Position numbers and translations under genes: made by a program. From positions 19,871,707-19,935,706 of the forward strand of contig NC_064770.1 in assembly GCF_011397635.1 (NCBI RefSeq): a stretch of DNA of 64,000 nt. Direction: 5' to 3'. This document shows, piece after piece, positions 1 through 63,820 of the stretch (positions are counted from its first letter, which is position 1; every line of letters starts with the position of its first letter). The stretch is from Epinephelus fuscoguttatus. Lineage: Eukaryota > Chordata > Actinopteri > Perciformes > Serranidae. The notes under the pieces were generated by a model. That model saw only the letters and a list, made by a program, of their open reading frames with translations. It had not been told where the DNA came from and ran no database searches.

Positions 1-359
1 TCAAGTAAATCAGGCAAGGCTCTCCGATAAAAGTATGTTTTAAGAGGGGATTTAAAAGAGATCGACTTGGCCAACCTTCCTCGGGCAGACTGTTCTCGAG
101 CGTCGGGGACCTGACAGCAAACGCTCTCGAACCCATGTTAATGCTAAACACGGGGAAGCAGTATTCGGTTTTAATGCACCACATATCTACGACAAACTCC
201 TTTTCCTTTTTTTACACTGTACTGTACCTTTTATTCTTATATTTTATACCCGTCTTAATATATTTTAGCTTGCTGGTATTTTCTATTCTCTAGCTCTTTA
301 ATGGCATTTTTAGTTGCACTTTAATGTCTTTTATAATGTGTTTCTTAGCACCTTGTCTC

Positions 360-455
360 AGTGCTTTTGATGTTTTATGTAGAGCACTTGGAAATGCCGT
401 TTTGCTGAAATGTGCTTTATAAATAAACTTGCCTTGCTTTGCCTTGCCTTGCATA
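360..455 (+). repeat. LINE (L2/CR1-like) 3' tail with TTGCC tandem end
   Basis: The sequence runs through gagcacttggaaatg, then gtgctttataaataaac, and ends in tandem TTGCC units at about 429-452. A stem-like 3' end followed by a short tandem tail is characteristic of fish L2-type LINEs. The 350 bases to the left also look like degraded interspersed repeat. Family assignment is from memory. Confidence 0.45.
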
Positions 456-2032
456 GTGAAATTTATCTGTGCAGATTGCAGTTCTATGTGCTGAGGTTTA
501 ATTTAATTTGTAGCGCTAAAAGAAAAGCTAACGTATTCATTTTGTGTTAATGATTTGGTCAATAAAATTGGAAACTTTGACAAATTCCCATCATGTTTCC
601 AGTGCCCAAGACGACGTCCCCAAAAAGCTTGTTTTGTTCAGCCAACAATTCAATATGATATATTGAATTTCTACTGATGTATAACAGGTGAAAGAAGCTA
701 ATTTCAATCACGTCTGTAACATTTGGCAGCTTTTGGCTTGCAGACAGGTTGGGAGCTCCTAAAACTGGCATCATAAATTCGCTTCCTAATGACGAAATAT
801 TCCCAAAAAAACACAATAAATCATTTCACTTATTAGACTGTGTTAATATGCCTGTGGCTTACCGCCAAAAGACACAAGTACACAAAGAATATCAAATGTG
901 TTTATTCTAGGATCCCCATTAGAAGCACATGAAAATGCCTCTCCCCTTTTGGGGTCCACATTTTACACTGGAAAATATGTCACTTGATGTTTGTCTAACA
1001 CAAATAAGGCAAACAGACAGCCGTGTCAAAAATCCTCCATCATCCTCTTGCACCAGCTTCTTGTGTTACTCCCATGGGTTCACTCATAAGTCACCGCTCA
1101 GTTTTTTTTTGTTTTTTTTTGGGAGGGGTGGGGGGGGTGGGGGGGTGATGTGAAGACCTAGCAACAAGCCAGATATCCAGTGTCAGCCTTCTTATTAAAC
1201 CACCTTTCACTCACATCATCCAAGACTAAATGCAGCCCTGCCTGCGAGCCAACCAAACCAAACTGAACAAACACAGATGACACTCCTCTCGTTTACCTGT
1301 TGCCACACAGCATCCTCTCTGAAAGGAAAAACCAATAGAGCGATTAATGTTTATAGTAAGCCAATCAGTGCATCGGGCACAGGGAGCATCCATTTCCCCT
1401 GCTGTGTAATTCTTGATTGCATTACCTTCAGTGATGAGCACACAGGCATATTAGGGCTGCCTTGTTTACTAACAATGACAAGCTAGGTCCTAAAAGCACA
1501 ATATGCGCTCCGTATTAGGAAATAATTGGTGACGAACATCAGAGCCTGACATGAAGCATCAGACTCAATCAGCTGCCGGTCTGAGTAAGAGGAGCGTCAG
1601 CTGCTGTAAATGCAGTTTTTAATAAATTAGTCTGTGTGTGTGCCTGAAGCTGAGTAGGTGAAATACACAACAATTAAAACAGTTGATTGTTGCACAACTG
1701 TTGAAGTAGCAATGTTCTTTTCCCTCTGAACGCTACATCATAATGCAGATCACACGCTAACACACTGGATGGCCTCTCGCTGTTCAGCCTGTGAATTCAT
1801 TTCAAAGTGGAAGCTTTACAGAGCCATGGGCATCTGAAAGCCTGCAGAGTAAAACATAAATGTTGCATACATGCGCAACAGCATCCATTACTGCACACAG
1901 TCCACTGTCTATGTCTGTGTCTTACAAATCAACACACACATCCATAGGGAACTTAACTATAGTATTGCTACAGTTTACTCTAGGATTTGTATGGTGTTCT
2001 GTCATAAGTTTGTGGTATGTAGTGTTTCTAGT

Positions 2033-2200
2033 AGGGATGCACGATATCCAATATGCTGATATGTAATAACTCACTTGACCGATAACCAATATCGATAAAT
2101 CCACTTTTTTCCCTAACCTAATTTTAGTGATCATCAAGTCTCTTCTGTAGGTAATTAACAACATATTATGCACCACAAGCTCTATAGCCATACAATATAC
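2033..2200. repeat. Partial hAT-like element end
   Basis: A terminus beginning TAGGGATGCACGATA is followed by CGATAACC and ATCGATAA motifs. The same kind of terminus flanks the element at 61273-63865. No matching right end was found, so this is a truncated copy. Confidence 0.4.
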
Positions 2201-2593
2201 ACACTATAGTATAACTGCAATTTCACCATAACATCACCATAGTCAACTCAATTGTATTAGTATAATAATTTACTATAGTGGGTTCCATACAAATATAGAA
2301 TTGCTATAGTAATACTGATCATTTCTGTGGCATTTCTTCAGTAAGTCTTAGAAGTAATACTATAGTGTGTTTTTAGAAGGGCATCTCTGACTCCTAAAGC
2401 AGTCACACACCCAATTGAGTCATTTTATCCAATATCCAATGTCCTTCTTGCACCTCTCTTCACCACTGTGATCCCTTCACTTCCCATCTTCTTCTCTGCC
2501 TGTTGTTCACCGCAGCTCTCCGTCCTGCCCTCTATCCTTCAGGTGCCTGGACCCAGACCAGGAGAGAAACCAATTACAAACCTCGGCACATTG

Positions 2594-2600
<7 letters not shown>

Positions 2601-2648
<48 letters not shown>
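2601..2648. repeat. (AC)n microsatellite
   Basis: About 24 uninterrupted AC dinucleotides preceded by GCGCGC. Confidence 0.95.
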
Positions 2649-2652
<4 letters not shown>

Positions 2653-3913
2653 TCTCTTTCTGCCACCCTCACTTAGAAGATCAGGGTCTTTGTACCCATC
2701 TCTTCAGCCTGTTTTCTATCACAGGCTGGTATTAAAGGTGTGTGTGCAGATACGTGTGTGTATGTGTGCAGATGTGGCTATTTGCACCCTGTGCAGGAGC
2801 GCAATTACGTCCTGACCACAGGTCCACCGGTTGTGCTAATTAAATCAGTAGGCTGTTATTGTTTGTATGAGTGAGCTGCTTTCCACACCGTGCCACTACA
2901 ATGAGCCAAGCTCAGGAGGGCGACTGGCTATTGTTGTTCAAAACACAAACTAGGGAGATAATCAATCGACACTCTACACCCAATTCAGTGCAGTTACTCA
3001 GACGCCTCAGGGTTTCCTGCTCTGCTGCAGCATCATACCGACAGATCTTTTCTAATGAATGCTGAGCTGTTATTAAGCTATTCCAGCGAATCAAATTAAA
3101 TCTTGTATCTCTTGCTCATTAATGCCTCCCACATGACCACTTAGTGGGTATATTCCAAGTGGTGTCAAAACATGGCATCTGTACTTACAGTAATGTCCAT
3201 GTGACTGCATAGCCCACTGATTTGGCCCCTGAATCTATGGTTGCTTCAGGTACATTATAGTCAGTAGATTATAAACATTGTACTTTTAAAGGTATACTTA
3301 CTATTTTCTAAAGATATATTATTTTTTTTAATAAATGTATAGACACAGACAAAAGTAATCCTCTCAATCATCACTTTTAACCCACTAGAAGTGTGTGGAG
3401 GTGAACTGATCTGCAGCGACCCTGCCTTCTGTTTGTTATTTCATTTTCTTCTTATTTTGCTATGTTCAGGTATTTGTGGGCACAGTGTGCTGGTGAGGTC
3501 AGGACTTCATAAAAAGGTAGACACCTGTTGCCAGACTGTAAGCAGCACACGTCCAAAAGGGAGCTACGAAAATGATGGACACAGCACCGTAAAAAAATAA
3601 AATAAATAAATAAATAAAAAAAATAGTTAACATAGTGAGGTGAAATGCCAGGCAGACAAGACTTGTTCCAAAACGAGAGTACAGCTGGGGCTGGCTTTTG
3701 CTTTCACAAGCACTAAAGAAAAGGATGAGGATAAAGAGTGACGCAGTGTTGGCCTGTTTTCTGTTGGACAGGTAAGGGCCAGTGGTTAGTTTAGTTATCT
3801 TGTTAAAGTATCTGCTTTTCCATTACAACAAATATAACATTCCTACAATAGTAGCTTGCAGTGTACATACAACATGAATGTATAAAGAGAACTGGACATA
3901 CTGATTGTCGAAC

Positions 3914-4590
3914 CTCAGATTCAGGGGGAGCAATGTGGATTTCGCCCTGGCTGTGGAACAGGGGACCAGCTCTTTACCCTTGCAAGGCTGCTGGTGAGGT
4001 TGTGAGAGTTTGCACATCCAGTCTACATGCGTTTTGTGGAATTGAAGAAGGCTTACGACCGTGTCCATTGGGGAATCTTGTGGAGGGTACTGTTGGACTA
4101 TGGGGCACCAGGATCGCTGCTACAAGCCATCCGGTCCCTGTGCAACCAAAGTGAGAGCTGCATCCGCTTACTCAGCGTAAAGTCAAACACGTTCTTGGTG
4201 GGTGCTAGCCTCCACCAGGGTTGTCCCTTGTCACTGATCCTGTTTGTGATATTCATGGAGAGGAAGAGTCCAGTTTGGTGACCTCAGATTTGCATCTCTG
4301 CTTTTTTGCAGATGATGTGGTTCTATTGGCTTCATCACACTGTGACCTCCAGTATGCACTGGGGTGGTTTGCAGCCAAGTGTGAAGCAGTAAGGATGAGA
4401 GTCAGCACCTCCAAACCTGAGGCCTCAGATTTGGAGGTGCTCTGCCAGTGGTTCTCTTCTGGAAACCGGTGGATTGCCCCCTCTGGGTTGGGAGTGAGTC
4501 ACTGCCTCAAGCAAGGGAGTTCAAGTATCTCAGGGTCTTGTTCATGAGTGAGGGTAGAACGGAGCAAGTTCACACAGCATTGGAGGCCAA
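3914..4590 (+). pseudogene. LINE reverse-transcriptase relic
   Basis: Translated pieces read EQCGFRPGCGTGDQLFTLA, then FVELKKAYDRVHWGILWRV, then QGCPLSLILFVIFMER, then FADDVVLLASS and, at the end, EFKYL. This is the fixed order of non-LTR reverse-transcriptase motifs, with the FADD catalytic box near 4305. The pieces sit in different frames with stops between them, so it is dead. It lies antisense to kcnt2. The exact LINE clade (RTE/Rex-like is possible) cannot be fixed by eye. Confidence 0.8.
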
Positions 4591-6385
4591 GCCCCATTCA
4601 ATTGTATGAAAGTTGCTCAGTGGCACATGGAGCCCAAAAAGTTCGATTTCCCATCATAAAATTACCCACATCTTCCCCGTCATTAGGCCAACAGAGGAAG
4701 CGCACTAGACACTAACTTCAGGTTTAGCCCTCTGTTAACTAAAATGACTAAAATGAAGATAAAATTATTTAATTGTGCAGCTCTTCTAGACTTTATATAT
4801 ATCAGACTGAACAGACCAAATCCAGATGAAACGAGTCATTTAGTGGGGATTTTGATGTTCAAAAAAATGCATACACTGATTTACAAATGTCTCTTCCCCA
4901 ATTTGAGTCTGTGGGAAAAAGTCTTTTGGGGCCCAATGTCATCACAAGACAGACCTGGAAGTTGCAGTTACAAGATTTGGCCACTATGTCAAATTATCCA
5001 GGCCCCCAGGAAGTGCCGGGGCTTTATAGCCAATATTCTTAGTAGCCAAACAGTGTAATTACATCTGTCACGTTATGCCCTTTGGCCCCAAAAAGACTAT
5101 TTTTCATAAACGTACCTGACGAAAAAGGCATAAGAGCAATGCCAACCACCTGAGTAATTCTGGCTTCATGTGCCACTGAGCAACTTTAATGGGAATGAGT
5201 GGGGCCCCCTCTCCAACACTTAATCCACTTCTTCTAATACATCCATGAAACTGGCTTTAAAATCCAGCACGCTTCCTGGCGGCCTGATGTACATGGAGTG
5301 TGGGGAGGTGGGGCCAACTTTGAAGGGGCACTTTACTTTTCACCAATAGTCCTGCAGGGAATTTATTATTCAGCACTTGAGTGGCTGCTGTGTTAACAAA
5401 TGCATGACTGTTGGATATTTCAAAAGAATTAATGCATTTTAAAATGAACGAGGGGGATGTCTGAATAATACCCAACACTATGTCAATGCAAGATAACACA
5501 TCAAAGCAATTAACATACATGTTACAGATGTCAGACTCCCAGCGCAGTAGTGGGAGTTCCATCCAGCAGAGCCAACTGACAATCATACAATATCGAAAGG
5601 ATGTTATCATGAAAGGACATGAATTCATCTTTCTACCAGCCTGCCCGACTAATAACAAAGGCCTCAGTCTGACTGTGAGGTGTTTAAACAGCGCTGCAGG
5701 GGCAAAGGAGGCTTGCCTGCGGGGTGAGCTCTTGTGCCAGGTTAGCACAACAGCAGAACTCATCAAAAGGAGGGGATTTTCTTTGCCAAGGTAGCGAAGT
5801 AAAACGTTAATCATTGACAGAGACAGCTGGGATGAGGGCGGCAAGCTAGAAATTGAGTTTGACGTTCTTCAGAGCTGTAGGCAGAGAGATGTGTGAGAGA
5901 GAGGAAAAGGGTGAGAGAGAGTTTGGTTCCTCTTCTTTCACTCAGCAGATGATTGACTGGCATCTTCTGTAGCGCAGGAGAAGAAGGGACGCTCTCCAAA
6001 AGGCAATGTAAAAACTCGCAGAAAACCCTCAGAGGGCTTACAGCCAAGACGAGGCAATCTGTCCAGCACTTCTTCAGAGCTGGGTGGATGGAGAGCTGTG
6101 CTGCTGCAAAGCCACGCTGATAGAAAAGACAATTTTCAGGCTTACAAATCAACCTGACAAGCTCAGGTGGAAAATGGGACCTGACAAATTGAAGTGCAAA
6201 CGGAACACCACAGTTTCCGATGTCATTGCATTGCAACCCTGCAGTAACCAAATAAAAATGCTTACCTAATCACCCAATCTGAAGAAAATCACCTGTCAAA
6301 TTGGGCCTGGAAGATTTTTTCTGTAACATAGTTGCATCATAACAAGAACGGACACATCTTGCGCTGACACCACGAGTCACTGTCA

Positions 6386-40127
<33,742 letters not shown>

Positions 40128-42566
40128 GGTCCTCCTCCTCAGAGCCCAGAGATAGAGACAGATATCACCGCAAACAGCACCTCCACACCAAGGAGGTGGA
40201 CCCCCCCAAACCAACTCCGCTCCTCTTCCCTCTGCTATTCAAAACGTAAATTAATAACGGACACATTGATACACCTCATGGCATTGTCTTCGACCTTCCT
40301 TCCTAAACAGAAATAAAGCCCAACTTCTTTGTTTTCTTGGCACCGTCGCAACGCAGCTCTACTTTTCTCCCCGCCGAGGCAACAGGTCGAGGATGTTCAT
40401 CCGTCGGTGCGTAGGGGAGGCTCCACTTTTACAGTGACAGCTGGAGAGCAACTGGTTGTCTCTCTTCAACACCAGCAGCATCCTCCCTGCCTGAGCTCCG
40501 CATGGACGCACTGGCTGCAAATGTATAAGCAGCCGTTAGGGACTACTGTACTGTGGCGACGACTTTTCATGTCAAAGCAATAATTATAAAAACAATATAA
40601 CACTACTGATACTGAACAACAACCACACACTATGAGCACAACACCCTCTGTGATCCTGAATGATGATAAAACTGTCACACAGATAGCCACACGTGATCCG
40701 CACAAATGTCTGGCATACTTCTGTGGAGACCTGCGCGCATTTCTGTCGTGAGTCCAAACGACGCTTACGTACATTTAGTATTCCTGCATGGAGAGGTGTA
40801 CTTTTGTCTTATGCTATATGCCCTTAAATATAATGGGGGTTATAGTTGTTATGGAGTCACTTTAAGGAGGCTCATATGACATGTGAATGGTCTTGCTGGA
40901 ATATGTACAACACATCCAATTAATTTAGCGCAAGCTTGCCAACTGAGCTCTGAGCTGTTGCTCCCTCACTAAGCATCCATGTGCTAAATATAATCAAATA
41001 CACAGTGGAAGCAGAAAATATTCTAGAAGAAAAACACCCCTTCTTGTGGAAAAGGAACCATAATCCTGTATTGCGCATAAAAACAACACAAGCATTTAAC
41101 TAGAGCTTACTCTAAATGGGAGCTACAAAAGGTCACCACGGACTCACTATTATCCAGGGGTGTAGATTTTGGTGGTTGAGAGTCCTCTGCCAGAACAAAA
41201 TTGAGCATTTAACACTTAATGTCCTGCAAGTTGACATGTTATGCACCAATTTGTGCCTTTGCTGCATCAATTTATGGTGTAAATGTGCTTAATTTCCCCA
41301 AAAATAAAGGTCATGTGCTACTTTTATGCTTCTATTGAGGTGGACATGCCTCCCAAATCTACATTATCATAAAACATTCCTCCTATGAATATTTCAGTTA
41401 GCCCTTCTTGTAACAAATTAACAAACACTTAATGCACGCACTTGTAAACAACTTATTTATTATGCACCGAACCCATCATGTCTTTTGAAGTGCCACGCCG
41501 TTGTGTTCCACATCCGTTTGCCTGCCACTCATTACATGACACAGGTTTAATCTTGTAGAGCCCGTGGACATAACAGAGGCCTTAATGAAATCCAAATGTG
41601 GTGCTTAAGAGGGCTGTTGACTCAAAGCCACAGACAACAGGTGTTATTCAAATGAAGTTCCAGTGATTAATATTAATCACTCACAAACAGCCTCGACGAC
41701 GCAGCACCAAACAAAACCCTTCCCGCAGAGGGTCAAAAAGGATTACTGCTCATTAAACGGATGACAATAGAGTAACAACAGAAAATAATTCGATACTATT
41801 AAAATGGATGCTGACTTTTAGTTTGTGGGTAATTTGGACATCAGTGTTTTTTGTTCCCTCCTACATTTGAGCTCCAAAACGTGATGTAAGTCAGATGCTA
41901 TTTTTAACTTTCATTTTTACTTAGAAACAGCTGATCTGCTTCTTACTCTACCAGGAAACTTACACAGCATATCATTCACTTTTACAGTCACTCTGTTCTG
42001 GTATTGTCTATTTTGCCCTCTGGTGGTCATCACGACACACGCACACACACAATCTGCACTGAATTCATTCATCTGTTCAAACAGTTAGCAGTCTGTTAGG
42101 ATGTAGGTTAAAACACCAGAATACACATACATTTATTAATCGTGTGCTTTTGGCAAAAAATGAAATACCTCTGTAATGTGCTCGGGGGTTGACAGGAAGG
42201 CAGAAACATTTCAAGTGGGTGCGCCTGGCTCTGTAGCCATGGTAACAACAAAAAGTGTCGGCGCATATCAGAGGAGATAGTTCATGTGTTTCAAACCTCA
42301 TTTAAACCCCATTCAGTCTCACATTATGATAATGTGTACTCTGAGGACAATTTGCAGAGGCTGAGTAAAGCAAAAGACAATCTGGCTGTATCCCTTCAGA
42401 TCAAAAGCCATTTTCTTCATTGCCAACAAAACTGGCAATGCATATACAAATATAAACAAAGAGTGGAAAACAATCATCCATAAAAAAAAGTCATTTAAAA
42501 AGATATAAAAGCTTTCAGTCACTGTTTGACATCCCCATTTGGAGCGAGACGGCTGCCTCCCAAGCT
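40128..42566. other. Spacer between kcnt2-like start and qtrt1 end
   Basis: Both genes point left, so this spacer must hold the kcnt2 promoter and 5' UTR (right of 40127) and the qtrt1 3' UTR (left of 42567). I see no further gene, no clear TATA box and no strong repeat. Several short frames here lack any family signature. Confidence 0.5.
42132..42137 (-). terminator. Candidate qtrt1 polyadenylation signal
   Basis: AATAAA on the minus strand, about 430 bases after the qtrt1 stop codon, and the first canonical hexamer I found downstream of it. Assigned by position only. Confidence 0.4.
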
Positions 42567-60569
<18,003 letters not shown>

Positions 60570-61583
60570 GTAAGCATGTAGCCGTGTAGTAATTCAAAAG
60601 TCAAAGAGTAGGCCTATGAAACAGAGATGCACCAATCAGCTGGTTACTGTAAACAGATGATTTCCAGTTACCTCAGATGAAGCAGATCATGTGTCGATCA
60701 AAACACACATGGTTTGAAAGCTGCTGTGTAAAGGGAACTAGCAGACTGAGGTAAAACACCCAAATCTGTATCACATAATTGATAAGTCGCTCAAAAGTAT
60801 AGCATAGCAAAGCTAATGCTAACCTGTACGTGTAAGCGAATGGAAGATGTTAAAACCCATAGCTTCTTTGTCCACGAAGGTATAACTCAATAAGAACACA
60901 AATATAGGTGGTCTGCACTAGTCTGCTAGTTAGCTGATTAGTCGGGGTAACTAGTGGACTATAGGGATAGTCAATAATAAGCTCAAAAGTGGGTGAATGT
61001 AAAATGCTAATGCAATTAGTGCCATATTCAAACACAGAGTTTGGTGGTATAACCAAGTTTGTTAGTTAGTTTAATTAGCTTCCTTACTAAGTAGATACCA
61101 TTTTATGGATTTGGCAGTAAAATGTTTTAATGCTAGTGACTGAAAGGAAAATAAAATGGTATTGTGACTGTAGCTGAAAGGAAGCTGTCAATCAAGCACA
61201 ATCTGATCTCACCCCTCCAGTCCTGAGAAATGGTTTGAGCAGCCAAAATGAGCTGTTTTTAACTCTTACATTTAGGGGTGCATGATAACTATCGGGCCGA
61301 TAACAGGAAATTATTACGTCATTCCGATAAGTCCGATAACATGACGAATAGCCCCGATAACATATATAATTTTGTCAGCATGGCAGTGCCCCGCTCCCAC
61401 TTTGAGACCTGAATGGCCTGCAGGGAATACTGTGTTCAAGTGACGTTGGCATAATCAGAAAAACTCTTTCTGACTGGGAAAATTCAAGAATACCCCCTCA
61501 TGTCGGAAAACAACTCGTTAAGTCGGTCATAATTTCACACAGACGCGCACACTCTCTCTCTCTCTCACACACACGCGCGCGCA

Positions 61584-61584
<1 letters not shown>

Positions 61585-61620
<36 letters not shown>
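61585..61620. repeat. (CT)n microsatellite
   Basis: About 18 CT units preceded by CACACGCGCGC, inside the hAT-like element. Confidence 0.9.
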
Positions 61621-61624
<4 letters not shown>

Positions 61625-62072
61625 AATATGCGATAAAAGAACAACTGAACCTCATTTACCTTAGTGAAAAGGTATTCATCTGAATGGAACCATAAGCCAA
61701 AATTCTTTAAACTTATTTTTTTTGTTACTATTACTATGCAATGCACTTTTTCAGTTTGTTTACATAGACAAGTCTAACTTGTTCAGTGCAATCATTTTCT
61801 ATATATATTTATTTTTTTGAACTTCTGGAATGAACTTTTTCAGTTTGTAATCCCGATGCATGTATTTGCATCAGTTCAAGGGGCATTTATTTTTATATCC
61901 GTAAGTAATGCACCTTATTTAAATTGATATTCATTTGAGATATCAAATAGTTTTTTTGTTTGATATCTTTTTGAAAATGTTTGAGATGCTTGCCAATAGT
62001 AGCCAAATAAATATCTCTTCATTTAAAGGGTCAAAACTGTTTTGGTCTTGTTCATAGTATTGTTGTCATGAT

Positions 62073-62074
<2 letters not shown>

Positions 62075-62110
<36 letters not shown>
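62075..62110. repeat. (TA)n tract at the left edge of Tc1
   Basis: About 18 TA units directly abutting the CAGT end of the transposon. A shorter (TA)n and a (TG)n tract (63787-63817) lie at the right edge. Confidence 0.95.
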
Positions 62111-62113
<3 letters not shown>

Positions 62114-62331
62114 TGCCCTCCAAAAGTATTGGAACAGTGAGGCCAATTCCTTTATTTTTGTTGTAGACTGAAAATATTTGGGTTTGACATCAAAAGATGA
62201 ATATGAGACAAGAGATCAACATTTCAGCTTTTATTTCCAGGTATTTACATCTGGATCTGATACACAACTTAGAAGATAGCACCTTTTGTTTGAACCCACC
62301 CATTTTTCATGAGAGCAAAAGTATTGGAACA
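62111..62331 (+). repeat. Tc1 left inverted repeat (IR/DR)
   Basis: Outer CCAAAAGTATTGGAACAGTG and inner GCAAAAGTATTGGAACATG motifs sit about 195 bp apart. The stretch between them matches the right repeat inverted, e.g. TATTTCCAGGTATTTACATC. Confidence 0.9.
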
Positions 62332-62479
62332 TGTCACTGACAGGTGTGTTTTGTTGCCCAGGTGTCTCCCAATTACATTGATTATTCAAACAATAAATAT
62401 CACTGAACGTCTGAGCTCAGTTTCAGATTGGGTACGATAGATTTTGCCTGTGCAGACTGCATTTAGAGGTGGAACCAAC

Positions 62480-63515
62480 ATGAAAACCAGAGAGCTGTCT
62501 ATGGGTGAAAAAGAAGCAATTGTGAATCTGAGAGAAGATGGACAATTAATCAGAGCCATTGCACAAACATTGGCCATAGCCAGTACAACCATTTGGAATG
62601 TCCTGAAGAAGAAAGAAACCACTGGTGTACTAAGCAACAGACGTCGAACAAGTAGACCAAGGAAAACATCAGCAGTTGATGACAGAAACATTGTGAGAGC
62701 TGTAAAGAAAGACCCTAAAACAACTGTTAGTGACATCAGCAACAACCTCCAGAGGGCAGGAGTGAAGGTATCACAATCTACTGTTCAGAAGACTTCATGA
62801 ACAAAAGTACAGAGGCTACACCAGAAGATGCAAACCACTCATTAGCAAGAAGAATAGGAAGGCCAGGCTGGAATTTGCCAAAAGGTACAGAGATGAGCCT
62901 CAAAAATCCTGGGAAAAAGTTTTATGGACTGATGAGACAAAGATTAACTTTTTCCAAAGTGACGGAAAGGTGAAAGTTTGGAGAAAGAAAGGATCTGCTC
63001 ATGATCCCAAACATACAAGCTCATCTGTGAAACACGGTGGAGGTAATGTCATGGCTTGGGCATGCATGGCTTCTTCTGGGACGGGCTCTTTCATCTTCAT
63101 TGATGATGTAACACATGATGGCAGCAACAAAATGAACTCAGAAGTCTACAGAAACATTTTGTCTGCTAATTTAAAGAAAGATGCAACCAAACTCATTGGG
63201 AGATCCTTCATCATGCAGCAAGATAATGACCCAAAACACACTGCCAAAACAACAAAGGAGTTCATCAGGGGCAAGAAGTGGAAGGTTTTAGACTGGCCAA
63301 GTCAGTCTCCAGACTTAAACCCAATAGAGCATGCATTTTACCTGCTGGAGAGGAGACTGAAGGGAGTAACCCCCCAAAACAAACAACAACTGAAAGAGGC
63401 TGCGGTGAAAGCCTGGAAAAGCATCACAAAAGAAGAATGCAAAAGTTTGGTGATGTCAGTGGGTCACAGGCTTGATGCAGTTATTGAAAGCAAAGGATTT
63501 GCAACTAAATATTAA
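62480..63515 (+). pseudogene. Tc1 transposase with one frameshift
   Basis: Cut-and-paste DDE transposase of about 344 residues once the shift is allowed for; relatives are about 340. First frame (62480-62785): MKTRELSMGEKEAIVNLRE and a paired helix-turn-helix (REDGQLIRAIAQTLAIASTT, RPRKTSAVDDRNIVRAVKK). It then shifts near 62786 (net +1 or -2) and would stop at 62798. Second frame (62787-63515) has no stop until TAA: RRLHEQKYRGY, VLWTDETKINFF, SSVKHGGGNVMAWACMA, MQQDNDPKHTAKTT, PSQSPDLNPIEHAF and the end KGFATKY. The catalytic triad is DE of WTDE, D of QQDND and E of NPIE, with 34 residues between the last two (DD34E). An alternative upstream Met is at 62444. Confidence 0.9.
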
Positions 63516-63548
63516 GTCTCATTCACTTTAATCTATTTTAAGTTTATA

Positions 63549-63767
63549 TGTTCCAATACTTTTGCTCACCTAAAAATTGTGTGTTCCATTACAAATAATG
63601 CTATCTTCTAAGTTGTGTATCAGATCCAGATGTAAATACCTGGAAATAAAAGCTGAAATGTTGATCTTGTCTCATATTCATCTTTTGACGTCAAACCCAA
63701 ATGTTTTCAGTCTACAACAAAAGTAAAGGAATTAGACTCACTGTTCCAATACTTTTGAAGGGCACTG
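63549..63767 (-). repeat. Tc1 right inverted repeat (IR/DR)
   Basis: Mirror of 62111-62331, starting TGTTCCAATACTTTTGCTC and ending TTTTGAAGGGCACTG. Differences from the left copy are few (for example CATC versus CGTC near 63690). Confidence 0.9.
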
Positions 63768-63784
63768 TATATATATATATACAC

Positions 63785-63786
<2 letters not shown>

Positions 63787-63817
<31 letters not shown>
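63787..63817. repeat. (TG)n microsatellite
   Basis: About 15 TG units just right of the Tc1 element, inside the hAT-like element. Confidence 0.95.

Positions 63818-63820
<3 letters not shown>

Larger units (their letters stand above)
62111..63767 (+). mobile_element. Tc1/mariner transposon, ends intact
   Basis: 1,657 bp with ends CAGTGCCCTCCAAAAGTATT and its inverted counterpart AATACTTTTGAAGGGCACTG, flanked by TA on both sides. The long terminal repeats (62111-62331 and 63549-63767) each carry a second inner AAAAGTATTGGAACA motif. This IR/DR layout is the one used by Sleeping Beauty-type Tc1 elements. It encodes one transposase with a frameshift. Same orientation as dnm2. Confidence 0.92.

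Noticed and set aside
2468..2815. 115-codon frame on the plus strand
   Set aside because: A third of it is a translated (AC)n microsatellite and the rest has no family signature.
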